A DNA stretch of 64,000 bases from Paenibacillus etheri. GTDB lineage: Bacteria > Bacillota > Bacilli > Paenibacillales > Paenibacillaceae. The stretch is from the NCBI RefSeq assembly GCF_001012825.1, contig NZ_LCZJ02000019.1, positions 297,140 to 361,139 of the forward strand, given 5' to 3'. The stretch's first letter is position 1, and every line of letters begins with the position of its first letter. The position numbers were made by a program, and so were the translations under genes. The notes under the pieces are model-generated. The model was given only the letters and a program-made list of their open reading frames with translations, searched no databases and was not told where the DNA came from. This document shows positions 28,009 to 36,440 of this stretch, piece by piece.

Positions 28009-28037
28009 ATTGTATTAAATCAAAATCATCCTAACAA
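28009..28037 (-). promoter_or_regulatory. Sigma-A-like promoter of the carrier-protein sub-operon
   Basis: TTGTTA (28032-28037), 17-bp spacer, TACAAT (28009-28014) on the reverse strand, 38 bp before the carrier-protein ATG, in a 206-bp gap inside the cluster. Confidence 0.55.
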
Positions 28038-28177
28038 GTGTAAAAAGTATATATCTAATGTACTTATTCAATATATTTCCAATCAATTGTAATTGACTTA
28101 ATATCCGATTGACTGTTCATCTGAACCATATGAAAGGAATTATTCCGCTCTACTGAAAGTTGTGGAATTGCTGCCCC

Positions 28178-28381
28178 CTACTGCTGCTCTATGTAGGAAG
28201 AATTGCCCCTGAAAAAGGCATAACCACTCTTGTGTTTATGCTTAAAATAGAAATAGAGGGTCCAATCAGCGAATAATCCCTGTTCCGATCGTCCAGAATT
28301 CCCTGATTCCAGAACTTGAGCGCGTAGCGAAGTGTAATCAAGGGTCTCTACTTTAAGCTCCTGACCCCTATACACCTTCAA
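28178..28381 (-). CDS. Small protein of unknown function
   Basis: 67 residues, MKVYRGQELKVETLDYTSLR...YFKHKHKSGYAFFRG. ATGA overlap with the gene upstream suggests it is real and translated. Not recognised. The two neighbouring radical SAM enzymes raise the question of a peptide precursor, but there is no repeated core, no Cys and no leader-like split. Confidence 0.55.
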   Translation of the reverse strand: MKVYRGQELKVETLDYTSLRAQVLESGNSGRSEQGLFADWTLYFYFKHKHKSGYAFFRGNSSYIEQQ

Positions 28382-29400
28382 CTGTTTAAAAACGATGTAA
28401 GTAGTTGTTCTTCAGCATCCTTCATCTCTTCCAAGCCTTTTAAGATACTAATAATCTCTTTGGTCTTTTTTGATAAACTATATTTCAAAAATTTACACCG
28501 TTGAATTAACGCCTTATTTTCAATTTCTTCATAGCATTTAATATAATTTGAAAAATCCCCTTTGAAATTTGCCTTCATAAACATAAATCGTTCTTTCATT
28601 ACTACCTTATGTTCCCATAATATGTGCAGGTTTCTAACATCAAGTTCAGCCTTTTCTTCTATTAAAGAACTTAAATACACTTTTAACTGGTTATAAACAG
28701 CCATACCAAATACACAGTTCTTATCCTCATAAATAAGGTTAGTTTGTGTTTTGAATTTCACCAACGAATTTTGAGAACTCAAATAGTCTTGTATATATCC
28801 ACGAATCAAATCAAAGTCGAAATCATACGTAGAACCTTGGCCTATAAAATATAAAACATCTAACCTAAAATCAGGAGGACAGTTGGTGAAGGACTTTTCT
28901 AGATCACTAAACGGGGTCTGTATTATTTTGAATCTTTCTAATGAATCATATCCCAAAGTGTAAAACACTTTCTCATCTTTGTTATACCCAAATATAAAAT
29001 TACAGTGAGGATAACTTCTATTTTGATAGGAGTACTTTTCTGGAATATAAAACTCATCAACATGCAAATAAACATACCCTTCCGTATCAATAGTGCTAAT
29101 AATAAAATCCACGATATTCTTTTGTATGCAGTGATAAAAAAAAGATTCAGGGATGTCCAAGTAGTTGATCCAAGGGCAAGAGTTTAAGTAAAATCGCCCG
29201 TCATCCCACAAAAAATTCATATCCAAAGTGTTTTGGGGATGTATATTTTTCAAGCAGCTCAATTGTATAAAATTGCTAAAGAACCAGGGCATTGTTTCTT
29301 CGTGGGACGTTATAATGCTTAAAGGGTACGCATGGTGCAATCTTCCATAAATTAGAGGTTTTTCATTAAGTTGAAGTATTTTTTTTGCTGCCATTTTCAT
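28378..29400 (-). CDS. BtrH/C39-like fold protein, possibly inactive
   Basis: 340 residues. The middle has the pattern of a papain/C39-like fold: GYVYLHVDEFYIP, then YPHCNFIFGYNKDEKVFYTL, comparable to the His and Asp segments of BtrH-N proteins. The N-terminal region (GRLHHAYPLSII) lacks the expected nucleophilic Cys. The C-terminal third is helical. Overlaps its neighbours on both sides by four bases, so part of a coupled block. Weak relative of the protein at 36441-37406; role perhaps structural or binding. Confidence 0.5.
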   Translation of the reverse strand: MKMAAKKILQLNEKPLIYGRLHHAYPLSIITSHEETMPWFFSNFIQLSCLKNIHPQNTLDMNFLWDDGRFYLNSCPWINYLDIPESFFYHCIQKNIVDFIISTIDTEGYVYLHVDEFYIPEKYSYQNRSYPHCNFIFGYNKDEKVFYTLGYDSLERFKIIQTPFSDLEKSFTNCPPDFRLDVLYFIGQGSTYDFDFDLIRGYIQDYLSSQNSLVKFKTQTNLIYEDKNCVFGMAVYNQLKVYLSSLIEEKAELDVRNLHILWEHKVVMKERFMFMKANFKGDFSNYIKCYEEIENKALIQRCKFLKYSLSKKTKEIISILKGLEEMKDAEEQLLTSFLNS

Positions 29401-30143
29401 TTTCCCCGAATGTTTTTAAAATGGGTCAGACAACTTTGCGCACCATCAAAATTGTTAAACAAAAGCTTGCTTTCGTATTCAATGATGAACCATTCGGTTC
29501 CGGCCGCGTTTTTAATAATCGATTGATAGTCCAGACTATCTTCACCCAAAATCGTGTTAAAACCCGTTTCCAAGGAATACGGCTTAATATGCACCGTGTT
29601 GAAATGGTACGGATATTTTCTCAAAAAACTTTCCGGGGCTGCTCCTGCTGAAAGCATGTTGCCAACATCCAATTGTATAATGACGTCTTTATCTATGTTG
29701 CTGCAAAAAGCATCGAATACATACCCGTAATCCATTCTTGCGAATTCTTCCCGGTGATTATGATAACCTATCTTCATGCCATAATCAGATAATTTTCTGC
29801 TTAACCGATTGAATTCTCCCGCAGTTCTTGCCCACGCTTCTTCAGAATTAGTATCTTCATAGGGTAAATTCGGAATGATCAGCCGCGAGTTTCTTAAGGT
29901 CTGCATATAGTGGATCGTTGAGTATAGAAATTCGTCATTCAAATAATGTTTTTGGATATGCCAGCCGACGACTTCCAAGCCTGTTTTGTTCAAGGCGTTT
30001 AATAACTCATGCACATCATGGCTAAAGCCCCCCGCAAATTCAACTCCCTCATATCCCATTTCTTTTATTTTGGTCAACGTACCCAACAAATCACGGGACA
30101 AGTCCTCCATAAATGGAAATAAAGCTAATGCAATTTTACTCAT
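29397..30143 (-). CDS. Sugar phosphate isomerase/epimerase (xylose isomerase-like TIM barrel)
   Basis: 248 residues. Opening strand IALALFPFMEDLSRDLLGTL, GYEGVEFAGG, metal/substrate segments KIGYHNHREEF (His/Glu) and IIQLDVGNML (Asp), then YHFNTVHIKPY. This is the AP-endonuclease-2/IolE-IolI-like fold that isomerises or epimerises sugars and ketocyclitols. With the Gfo/Idh/MocA enzyme it points to a sugar or cyclitol building block. Confidence 0.83.
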   Translation of the reverse strand: MSKIALALFPFMEDLSRDLLGTLTKIKEMGYEGVEFAGGFSHDVHELLNALNKTGLEVVGWHIQKHYLNDEFLYSTIHYMQTLRNSRLIIPNLPYEDTNSEEAWARTAGEFNRLSRKLSDYGMKIGYHNHREEFARMDYGYVFDAFCSNIDKDVIIQLDVGNMLSAGAAPESFLRKYPYHFNTVHIKPYSLETGFNTILGEDSLDYQSIIKNAAGTEWFIIEYESKLLFNNFDGAQSCLTHFKNIRGK

Positions 30144-30168
30144 GTATGCTCACGCCTTTCCATATTTT

Positions 30169-31308
30169 TTACTTCATCGATTCCAAAACCATTGCTGGCC
30201 ATTTTTCATAATGGATTCCATATTGGCACATAAATGCCAGAACCCATCTTTCTATCCCAAAGCCAATGCATCCGGTTACTGTTCTGGAGCAGTTTTCCAC
30301 TTCAATATGAAATGCTTTGGTGAAAGAGATGCCATGTAAATTAAAAGAAGCACAAGCCAGGCTTTTCTCTTCCGAGGTGGAGAGCCGAAGCTCATATTTA
30401 CTTTTTTCAAACAGCTGTATTTTTTTATAGGACTGCATATCCGGTATAATAAAAGGGTCCGAAGCGGCGGCGATTTGGCCCGACAGATTCAACTGCTGCA
30501 TAAGGGTTGCAACTTTATCCATGATTCTGTTTCTCTGGTTTAGTACATACTGCGCATCTCCTATAAAGACGATTTCTCTAACATGATAATCTCTTAATCT
30601 TCCAAATTCGTTCCAGTTAAATCTCCCTTCATTTCGAAATACTTTTTGCGTAAACGTTAAGCTTTGGGATGTTTTCAAAGATTGATTCTCAAGCTCCCTA
30701 TAGGTATGAAAGCAGGCGGATGGTGAGAGGGCCAGAGACGGTTCAGATAAAACATGGTGAACATCAGAGTGGCCCGCCAGCTCATTTAAAGCGGAGATCG
30801 AGTCCATACTTTCCAAGACGTCACAGCAAAACATAGCGTACTGGGGTGACGATTTTAAATATCCCGTCTTTTTATAGACTTCCATCGGCAGCAATGTTGG
30901 GTATATACGCTCTTCCGCATGTTCCTCTATCGCAAAGGTCCGGAAGATCGAGGAAAAATAATTAAATAAATGAACAGCTTCTTTTTTAAATCCAATTAGA
31001 CCCTTTTCAAAACTCTCTATCCTGTCGGATTCATAGATGGAATGAGTATCATAATACTTCTGTTTTTTTGAATGCTTATGTTGAAAATAAATGTACTCGC
31101 TTTCTTTTGGACTGCAATATTTCTCCATCAATCGGTTGAAATTGAATTTTATTTGCTCCAAATCACCATTATCTTGTACTTGTAAGGCAATTTTGTGATC
31201 CCTTTCTTCAAAACTGATGATATCGGCAGAAACAAAGCTGATTAATTTAATAAATTCTTCTTTTTCGAGGTCCCTGCCGTAATCGAGTAATAGAATTTTC
31301 ATAATCAT
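30169..31308 (-). CDS. Class II aaRS-like amino acid:[carrier protein] ligase
   Basis: 379 residues, a truncated seryl-tRNA-synthetase-like core with no tRNA-binding arm. Motif 2: FRNEGRFNWNEFGRLRDYHV, then REIVFIGDAQ. Motif 3: TGCIGFGIERWVLAF. Possible zinc ligands are in MFCCDVLES, ACFHTYRELE and SRTVTGC. This is the pattern of atypical SerRS homologues shown in bacteria to load small amino acids onto carrier proteins instead of tRNA. With two free carrier proteins in the cluster it gives a second, adenylation-domain-independent loading route. ATG at 31308, alternative at 31302. Confidence 0.8.
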   Translation of the reverse strand: MIMKILLLDYGRDLEKEEFIKLISFVSADIISFEERDHKIALQVQDNGDLEQIKFNFNRLMEKYCSPKESEYIYFQHKHSKKQKYYDTHSIYESDRIESFEKGLIGFKKEAVHLFNYFSSIFRTFAIEEHAEERIYPTLLPMEVYKKTGYLKSSPQYAMFCCDVLESMDSISALNELAGHSDVHHVLSEPSLALSPSACFHTYRELENQSLKTSQSLTFTQKVFRNEGRFNWNEFGRLRDYHVREIVFIGDAQYVLNQRNRIMDKVATLMQQLNLSGQIAAASDPFIIPDMQSYKKIQLFEKSKYELRLSTSEEKSLACASFNLHGISFTKAFHIEVENCSRTVTGCIGFGIERWVLAFMCQYGIHYEKWPAMVLESMK

Positions 31309-31327
31309 GCTCTCCCTTCCCGGAAGC

Positions 31328-32131
31328 TTAACCGCTTACACTTACATAATGCTTCATTGCTTTATTCCAGAGTACCCTGCACAGGATAAAGAAAAAGATC
31401 GGCGCTATAATACTCCAGACAATCATAAGCGGGCTTAGCTTATCTAATATAAACAACCCTCCTATATTTGTGATTAAAAAAACGGGGATTATAAAAGTTC
31501 CAATAATTTTAAAAACACCGTTATAAATGGTCATTGGCATATTATTGAAATCCCACAGCTGATTCACAAATTGGCTTATGCCATTCGCAGAAACCGTCCA
31601 GAACGAAATAATATTTGGAATAAGAAATACACTGTAGGTAAGAAACAATCCCCATAAAGTAAACCCTATATACCCTATAAGATTCACAAAAGTAAAGGCG
31701 ACATCTGCACGGTACCAGCCAATCCCTACCATCGTCCCTCCTACCACTAATGACACTGCAGCAAAGGCCAGATCAACATGTCTCAGAGTGACCATAAACT
31801 GTAGGGAAATGGGTTTGACTATTAAAGTGTCGAGGCCCCCGCTCTTAATATGGCTGGAAAGTGATCCGAAATTGATGAGGAAAAATGAAACGAATACACC
31901 CGATAAGGCACTATAGGTTCCAATCATAATCATCATCTCATCCGGTGTGAATCCGTTGATGTTTATTCCTACATTGTAAAGCACAATGACATAAGTAAGC
32001 TTTATTCCCATATGCGCCAACTGAACACATGCCGATATAATGAAATTAACTCTATACTCCATTTGACTCATCAGGCTGTTTTTTATAAACATCCAATAAA
32101 TAACTAAGTACCTTTTAAATTCTCGAAGCAT
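31328..32131 (-). CDS. ABC-2 family permease (exporter 1, subunit B)
   Basis: About 267 residues from ATG 32131 (MLREFKRYLVIYWMFIKNSL), GGAGGGTG in front. Six membrane segments with LWDFNNMPMTIYNGVFKIIG, the same signature as in the exporter-2 paralogue. Nine bases after the subunit A stop. Confidence 0.85.
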   Translation of the reverse strand: MLREFKRYLVIYWMFIKNSLMSQMEYRVNFIISACVQLAHMGIKLTYVIVLYNVGININGFTPDEMMIMIGTYSALSGVFVSFFLINFGSLSSHIKSGGLDTLIVKPISLQFMVTLRHVDLAFAAVSLVVGGTMVGIGWYRADVAFTFVNLIGYIGFTLWGLFLTYSVFLIPNIISFWTVSANGISQFVNQLWDFNNMPMTIYNGVFKIIGTFIIPVFLITNIGGLFILDKLSPLMIVWSIIAPIFFFILCRVLWNKAMKHYVSVSG

Positions 32132-32139
32132 CGGATTGT

Positions 32140-32943
32140 TCACCCTCCGGCAGCAATATATTTTTTCTTTCCATAGTTCCAGACTAAGCTGCAAAAAATG
32201 CCCAGACATAAAACCCACAACACCATAATCGACAGCCCTGCTGTAATCTCTGATCCGCTTATTTTACCGATTAGCACGTTGGCAGGAAAATATGTAATGT
32301 AATAAAAAGGGAATAGTCTGGATATGGCAATCACTCGGTCGCCAAAAATATCCAAGGGAAAGATTGCTCCGGATATAATCAGCGAAATAACGTTTATCAC
32401 TGTGAAAATGCCGCCACATTCGCCAATCCAAAAGGCGATATTCGCAAACAAAAATGAAATCAAATATTGTAAAACAAAAGCCATAACAGCAACTGCGCTA
32501 AATTTGACGATCTGCATAATGTTCATTTCAATCATTTGGTTCGCATTAAAGTAAACAAGCACTATCCCCATTCCGATAACAATTACAATCATATCCGAGA
32601 TTTTGGAACCGATGAATTGAAAGGCTTTATAGAAAAAATAATTAACCGGCAATATAAGATATTTGCTTAGCATTCCATTTTTAATATCTGAAGATATACT
32701 GTATTGAACATCCACAGATACCAGGCTCGACACGAAAATGGAAAGCACGGTATACAATATCATCTGATTGTATGTATAATGCAAAATGATTGTATCGGGT
32801 GAATTTGCAAATATCGCCGTCCACATAAAAAACTGGATAATGGCCGGAAAAAACTTGGACAACAATCCAAACATAAAATCCAGTCTGTATTCAAGCGTAC
32901 TGATGAAAGAGGTCGAGGATATATATAAGTATTTTGGCTTCAT
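32140..32943 (-). CDS. ABC-2 family permease (exporter 1, subunit A)
   Basis: 267 residues, six membrane segments, MKPKYLYISSTSFISTLEYR start and ISGAIFPLDIFGDRVIAISR. Same family and order as the subunit at 21369-22172. ATGA overlap with the ATPase stop. Confidence 0.85.
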   Translation of the reverse strand: MKPKYLYISSTSFISTLEYRLDFMFGLLSKFFPAIIQFFMWTAIFANSPDTIILHYTYNQMILYTVLSIFVSSLVSVDVQYSISSDIKNGMLSKYLILPVNYFFYKAFQFIGSKISDMIVIVIGMGIVLVYFNANQMIEMNIMQIVKFSAVAVMAFVLQYLISFLFANIAFWIGECGGIFTVINVISLIISGAIFPLDIFGDRVIAISRLFPFYYITYFPANVLIGKISGSEITAGLSIMVLWVLCLGIFCSLVWNYGKKKYIAAGG

Positions 32944-33917
32944 TGGGCACCTGCCTCGTACAGCTTCAAGATTTTATCCTCAATGGGCAGATCTTCAACG
33001 GAAAAATCAGTAAGTTCATACTTGTTCAAAAGATAAGCTAAGCAGTCTCTGACATGATTATGATCAACCTCAAGGGAGACACTTCCTTCTTCTTCTTTAC
33101 GGATCTTTCCGAAATGTATGAGTTCATCTCTGTCAAAGTTTAAGTGATCTACGCTGAATGATAAAATTTTAATATTGTCCCTTTTAATATCGCTTAGCGC
33201 TCCGTCATATACTTTTTCACCCTTGTTTATGATCATGGCTCTGCTGCAAAGCTCTTCAATATCCTGCATATAATGGCTTGTAAGAATGACAGTAGATTTA
33301 TAGTGTTTGTTATAGTCTTTAATGAATTTTCTCATATCTCTTTGCGCCATTAAATCAAGCCCTATGGTAGGCTCATCGAGAAATATGACTTTGGGCTTAT
33401 GAATAAGGGAAGAAATAATTTCAAATTTCATTCTCTCCCCCAATGATAGCCTGCGGACTTGTACAGATAACAAATCCTTTACGCCGAATATTTCCACCAG
33501 ATCACTTAATGTTTTTTTATATTCGGGCTCAGGTATCTCATAGATATGTTTATTGAGCAATATACTTTCATTTGCAGGCAGATCCCACCAAAGCTGATTT
33601 TTTTGAGCCATCACTACCGCTATTTGCTTTTTAAATAAAGTCTCCCTTTTCCAAGGGATATATCCGTTGACCCGCATTTCTCCGCTTGTAGGATAGATTA
33701 TTCCTGATAAAAGCTTGAGCGTAGTCGTTTTTCCAGCACCATTCGGTCCAAGAAACCCAACGATTTCCCCTTCTTCCACCGAAAAAGATAAATCTTTTAC
33801 TGCATCTTTGGTTAGTTTTTCTCTATGGAAAAGATTTTTAAATGAACTTTTAATGCCCTCCTCTTTTTTATAAAACTCAAATGTTTTGGATATATGTCTA
33901 GCTTCTATAATCGGCAT
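32940..33917 (-). CDS. ABC transporter ATPase (exporter 1)
   Basis: 325 residues from ATG 33917 (MPIIEARHISKTFEFYKKEE), AAGGGTG before it; overlaps the glycosyltransferase 3' end by 13 bp. Walker A GPNGAGKTT, signature LSLGERMKFEI, Walker B VIFLDEPTIGLD. Shares near-identical blocks with the exporter-2 ATPase (WWDLPA, VRRLSLGERMK, LTSHYM). Confidence 0.92.
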   Translation of the reverse strand: MPIIEARHISKTFEFYKKEEGIKSSFKNLFHREKLTKDAVKDLSFSVEEGEIVGFLGPNGAGKTTTLKLLSGIIYPTSGEMRVNGYIPWKRETLFKKQIAVVMAQKNQLWWDLPANESILLNKHIYEIPEPEYKKTLSDLVEIFGVKDLLSVQVRRLSLGERMKFEIISSLIHKPKVIFLDEPTIGLDLMAQRDMRKFIKDYNKHYKSTVILTSHYMQDIEELCSRAMIINKGEKVYDGALSDIKRDNIKILSFSVDHLNFDRDELIHFGKIRKEEEGSVSLEVDHNHVRDCLAYLLNKYELTDFSVEDLPIEDKILKLYEAGAQ

Positions 33918-35053
33918 GGCCAACACCCTTCTCCAAGTTCTTCTTGTATACAAACCTTAGACCCAGAAATAACCTCTGCTATATTGACGCTTCCGTTCGT
34001 AATTTGCAGTTTGGAAATATTCTCTTTCAATGCAAGAAGCGTATCCGGCCTGATCATTTCTTTACATTTTGCCGCCAGCTCCTCCAGATCATAAAAAATG
34101 CTGCCTACGTTGTTTTCCTTGAGGAAATGCACGACCCCCTCCTCTTGATACAGAAATCCTTTCGTCGCATCAATAAGTACAGGTGTATCCGTGTACAAGC
34201 ACTCATAAAACGTATTTGCACCGGCTTTCGTTATACATAAATCGCTGATTCTCAAAAGATCTTGAATATTATCGACATACTCCAACACGCAACACCTAGG
34301 GTATTTATTCTTGCAAATCGTATAGAGAGGTTTATTATTGCCGCATAACACTATAACGTTAGCCTTACCCTTGAATTCTTCATCCACACTTCTAATAATG
34401 CTTAAGTAATGCATGGAGCCCTGCGCTCCGCAATTGATAAGCACGGTTGGTTTATCCTTGCAGAAATTGTCCTGCTTAACAAACTCCGGTGTATCATTGC
34501 CGCTCACATCAAACTTCTGATGCAAGGAATAACCGCTTACAATGATGTCTGCAGCCGGTATGCCTTCTTCTTCAAGAAGAGCTTTCGTTTCATCGTTCGG
34601 ACAAAAATAGCGATCTGCTCCCTCTGCAGCAAACCCCGGATACATGGGCCTGAAGGGATCGGTGACAACAATATAGAATTTCTGCCGGCTGTTGGTTTCT
34701 TTTAGATACCGGATAATGTATTTATTAATAAGTGGAGTCGTGGATACGATTACATCGCAAGGATGATTGCTAAAAAACAGATTCAAAGGTTCAATCCAAT
34801 AGGAGTACATCTCATTGAATTTATCCGGTTTTTCCAACAGTGACATCTGGGTGAATAATTTGCATAGCTCCGATGAGGTCATTTGCAATAAGTTATAGAA
34901 GTCGCTTAATACTTTGTTGCTGGGCATCAACCGCTCATAAAAGTGTGGAAACAACTTTACATCGCATGCTTTATTTTCCAAAAAAGAATTTATTGAATTC
35001 ATTACGGATATGTGCCCTCGCCCAGTATTGGCCGCCAAAATGACCACCTTCAA
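33905..35053 (-). CDS. MGDG synthase/UgtP-type glycosyltransferase
   Basis: 382 residues from a TTG at 35053 (MKVVILAANTGRGHISVMNS) with GGGGGG six bases before. N-terminal TGRGH glycine-rich loop, YIIRYLKETN, FYIVVTDPFRPMYPGF and the C-terminal nucleotide-sugar site ITKAGANTFYECLYTDTPV. This is the GT28-like fold of diacylglycerol glucosyltransferases and MurG. In this setting it may glycosylate a small molecule rather than a lipid; that is inference. Confidence 0.82.
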   Translation of the reverse strand: MKVVILAANTGRGHISVMNSINSFLENKACDVKLFPHFYERLMPSNKVLSDFYNLLQMTSSELCKLFTQMSLLEKPDKFNEMYSYWIEPLNLFFSNHPCDVIVSTTPLINKYIIRYLKETNSRQKFYIVVTDPFRPMYPGFAAEGADRYFCPNDETKALLEEEGIPAADIIVSGYSLHQKFDVSGNDTPEFVKQDNFCKDKPTVLINCGAQGSMHYLSIIRSVDEEFKGKANVIVLCGNNKPLYTICKNKYPRCCVLEYVDNIQDLLRISDLCITKAGANTFYECLYTDTPVLIDATKGFLYQEEGVVHFLKENNVGSIFYDLEELAAKCKEMIRPDTLLALKENISKLQITNGSVNIAEVISGSKVCIQEELGEGCWPCRL

Positions 35054-35084
35054 TTTCGTCCCCCCTAAAAAGGATATTTGACGA

Positions 35085-36188
35085 CTATCGTTCGGCTCTC
35101 TCATATTTCAAAGAATTTGGAGAAAAATATACAGATGGCAATAAGCCTTCGGACTCGTGGGTACACTGCAGACAATGCTGATTACAGTTGACCTCATTTC
35201 GCCTTTCATTAGCTGCCCGGTTATTCCACAATTCCTGAAAATCCATGTTGTAATCTCTTAAATTTCCAATTGAAGGCAGCACCTCGCAGACTCCAACATC
35301 TCCGTTATAATCTATAAATCCGCCATGGTGACCCGCATAGCAAGTAAAAAGCTTGTTCCCGCAGCGTTCTCCTTCATAAATATAATTATTAACGGAGGAC
35401 AATAAATAGGTTTGCGGTTTTTCCAATGCCGAAGGCTCCAGTTGATGCATATATTTTTCTATAGTTTTTAAGCAGGAAAGGTAGTTCTCCATATTTATGG
35501 CTTTAATGTCCTCTCCTGCCCTCGGATCTTGACGGGTTTTGATTAAAGAAATTTTATCCGGCTTCAGATGGACCATAGCCCAATCGAAAAAAGCACTCAT
35601 TTCATTCTCGTTGATCGTATTCATTGCCGAACATATATAGAGTTCAAAATTAGGATAATATTTCTTTAAAGTTTGGCAAGCATTCCACGTTTCAAGGGCC
35701 CTCTCAAAGGTTCCTACACCTCTGATTTCATTGTGAGTATCTTTAAAACCATCCAGTGATATGCCAAGTGAATAGGATTGTCTGGGCGCTGCCTGCAGAA
35801 TCTTCTCAACCTGAGACACTATTCTATGGGTAAGCTGGCCATTGCTGGCAGAGTCGGCCAACATCATTTTATTGTTTTTCTGGAAGATATGTATGATTTC
35901 ATGGAAGTCTTCTCTCAGGAATGGCTCTCCGCCGCAAAATATGCCGGTCAAAAAATTGTCCATGCTTAAGGATAATTGTCTATATTCATCAATCGTCATT
36001 CCATCTTTTACATTGCCTGTGTCAATGGTTTCATGATAAAAACAATGCTTGCACCGAAGGTTGCATTTATTGGTTACCAGAAAAGAGATAATGAGCGGAG
36101 TGCCTTTTTGAATGGAATGGCGGGCATTGTATTTTTCCAGATAGAAGTTTAATTTGGCCATATTTTGATTATAGTGATCTACATTCAT
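35085..36188 (-). CDS. Radical SAM/SPASM enzyme
   Basis: 367 residues from ATG 36188 (MNVDHYNQNMAKLNFYLEKY) with AGGAGAGAG. Radical SAM motif TNKCNLRCKHCFYHE, then GIFCGGEPFLREDF, SLGISLDGFKDTHNEIRG, and a SPASM C-terminus (CGNKLFTCYAG, DVGVCEVL, NCNQHCLQC) that would bind auxiliary Fe-S clusters. SPASM enzymes modify peptides or oxidise alcohols (BtrN, with a related twitch domain, oxidises a cyclitol). Substrate unknown. Eleven bases after the carrier-protein stop. Confidence 0.9.
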   Translation of the reverse strand: MNVDHYNQNMAKLNFYLEKYNARHSIQKGTPLIISFLVTNKCNLRCKHCFYHETIDTGNVKDGMTIDEYRQLSLSMDNFLTGIFCGGEPFLREDFHEIIHIFQKNNKMMLADSASNGQLTHRIVSQVEKILQAAPRQSYSLGISLDGFKDTHNEIRGVGTFERALETWNACQTLKKYYPNFELYICSAMNTINENEMSAFFDWAMVHLKPDKISLIKTRQDPRAGEDIKAINMENYLSCLKTIEKYMHQLEPSALEKPQTYLLSSVNNYIYEGERCGNKLFTCYAGHHGGFIDYNGDVGVCEVLPSIGNLRDYNMDFQELWNNRAANERRNEVNCNQHCLQCTHESEGLLPSVYFSPNSLKYERAER

Positions 36189-36199
36189 CGTTCTCTCTC

Positions 36200-36427
36200 C
36201 TATAAGCATAATTTACATAAATCTCCAATATCGTCGCACTCAAAAATGTCTATGATCGAGATTTCCCTGTCGCTGTATTCCTCCAAAATGATCAGGAGAT
36301 TAATTTTATCAAACGAATCCAGTTTATCCTTATCAAAAGCGGTCTCTTCAGTACTTCCTTCAGGAAGCATTAAATATTGCGATAAGACATCGAATAGTTC
36401 ATCTGCTTTTGTGGTCATGTTATCCAT
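36200..36427 (-). CDS. Small carrier protein
   Basis: About 75 residues from ATG 36427, better spaced to GAAGGGAG than the ATG at 36433. The Ser-containing motif KDKLDSFDKINLLIILEE matches the phosphopantetheine site in the DSxxxxxLxxxLE form, though DSF replaces DSL. It sits between the BtrH-like acyltransferase and the radical SAM gene, so it may carry the substrate of both. Confidence 0.75.
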   Translation of the reverse strand: MDNMTTKADELFDVLSQYLMLPEGSTEETAFDKDKLDSFDKINLLIILEEYSDREISIIDIFECDDIGDLCKLCL

Positions 36428-36440
36428 ATCCATTCTCCCT

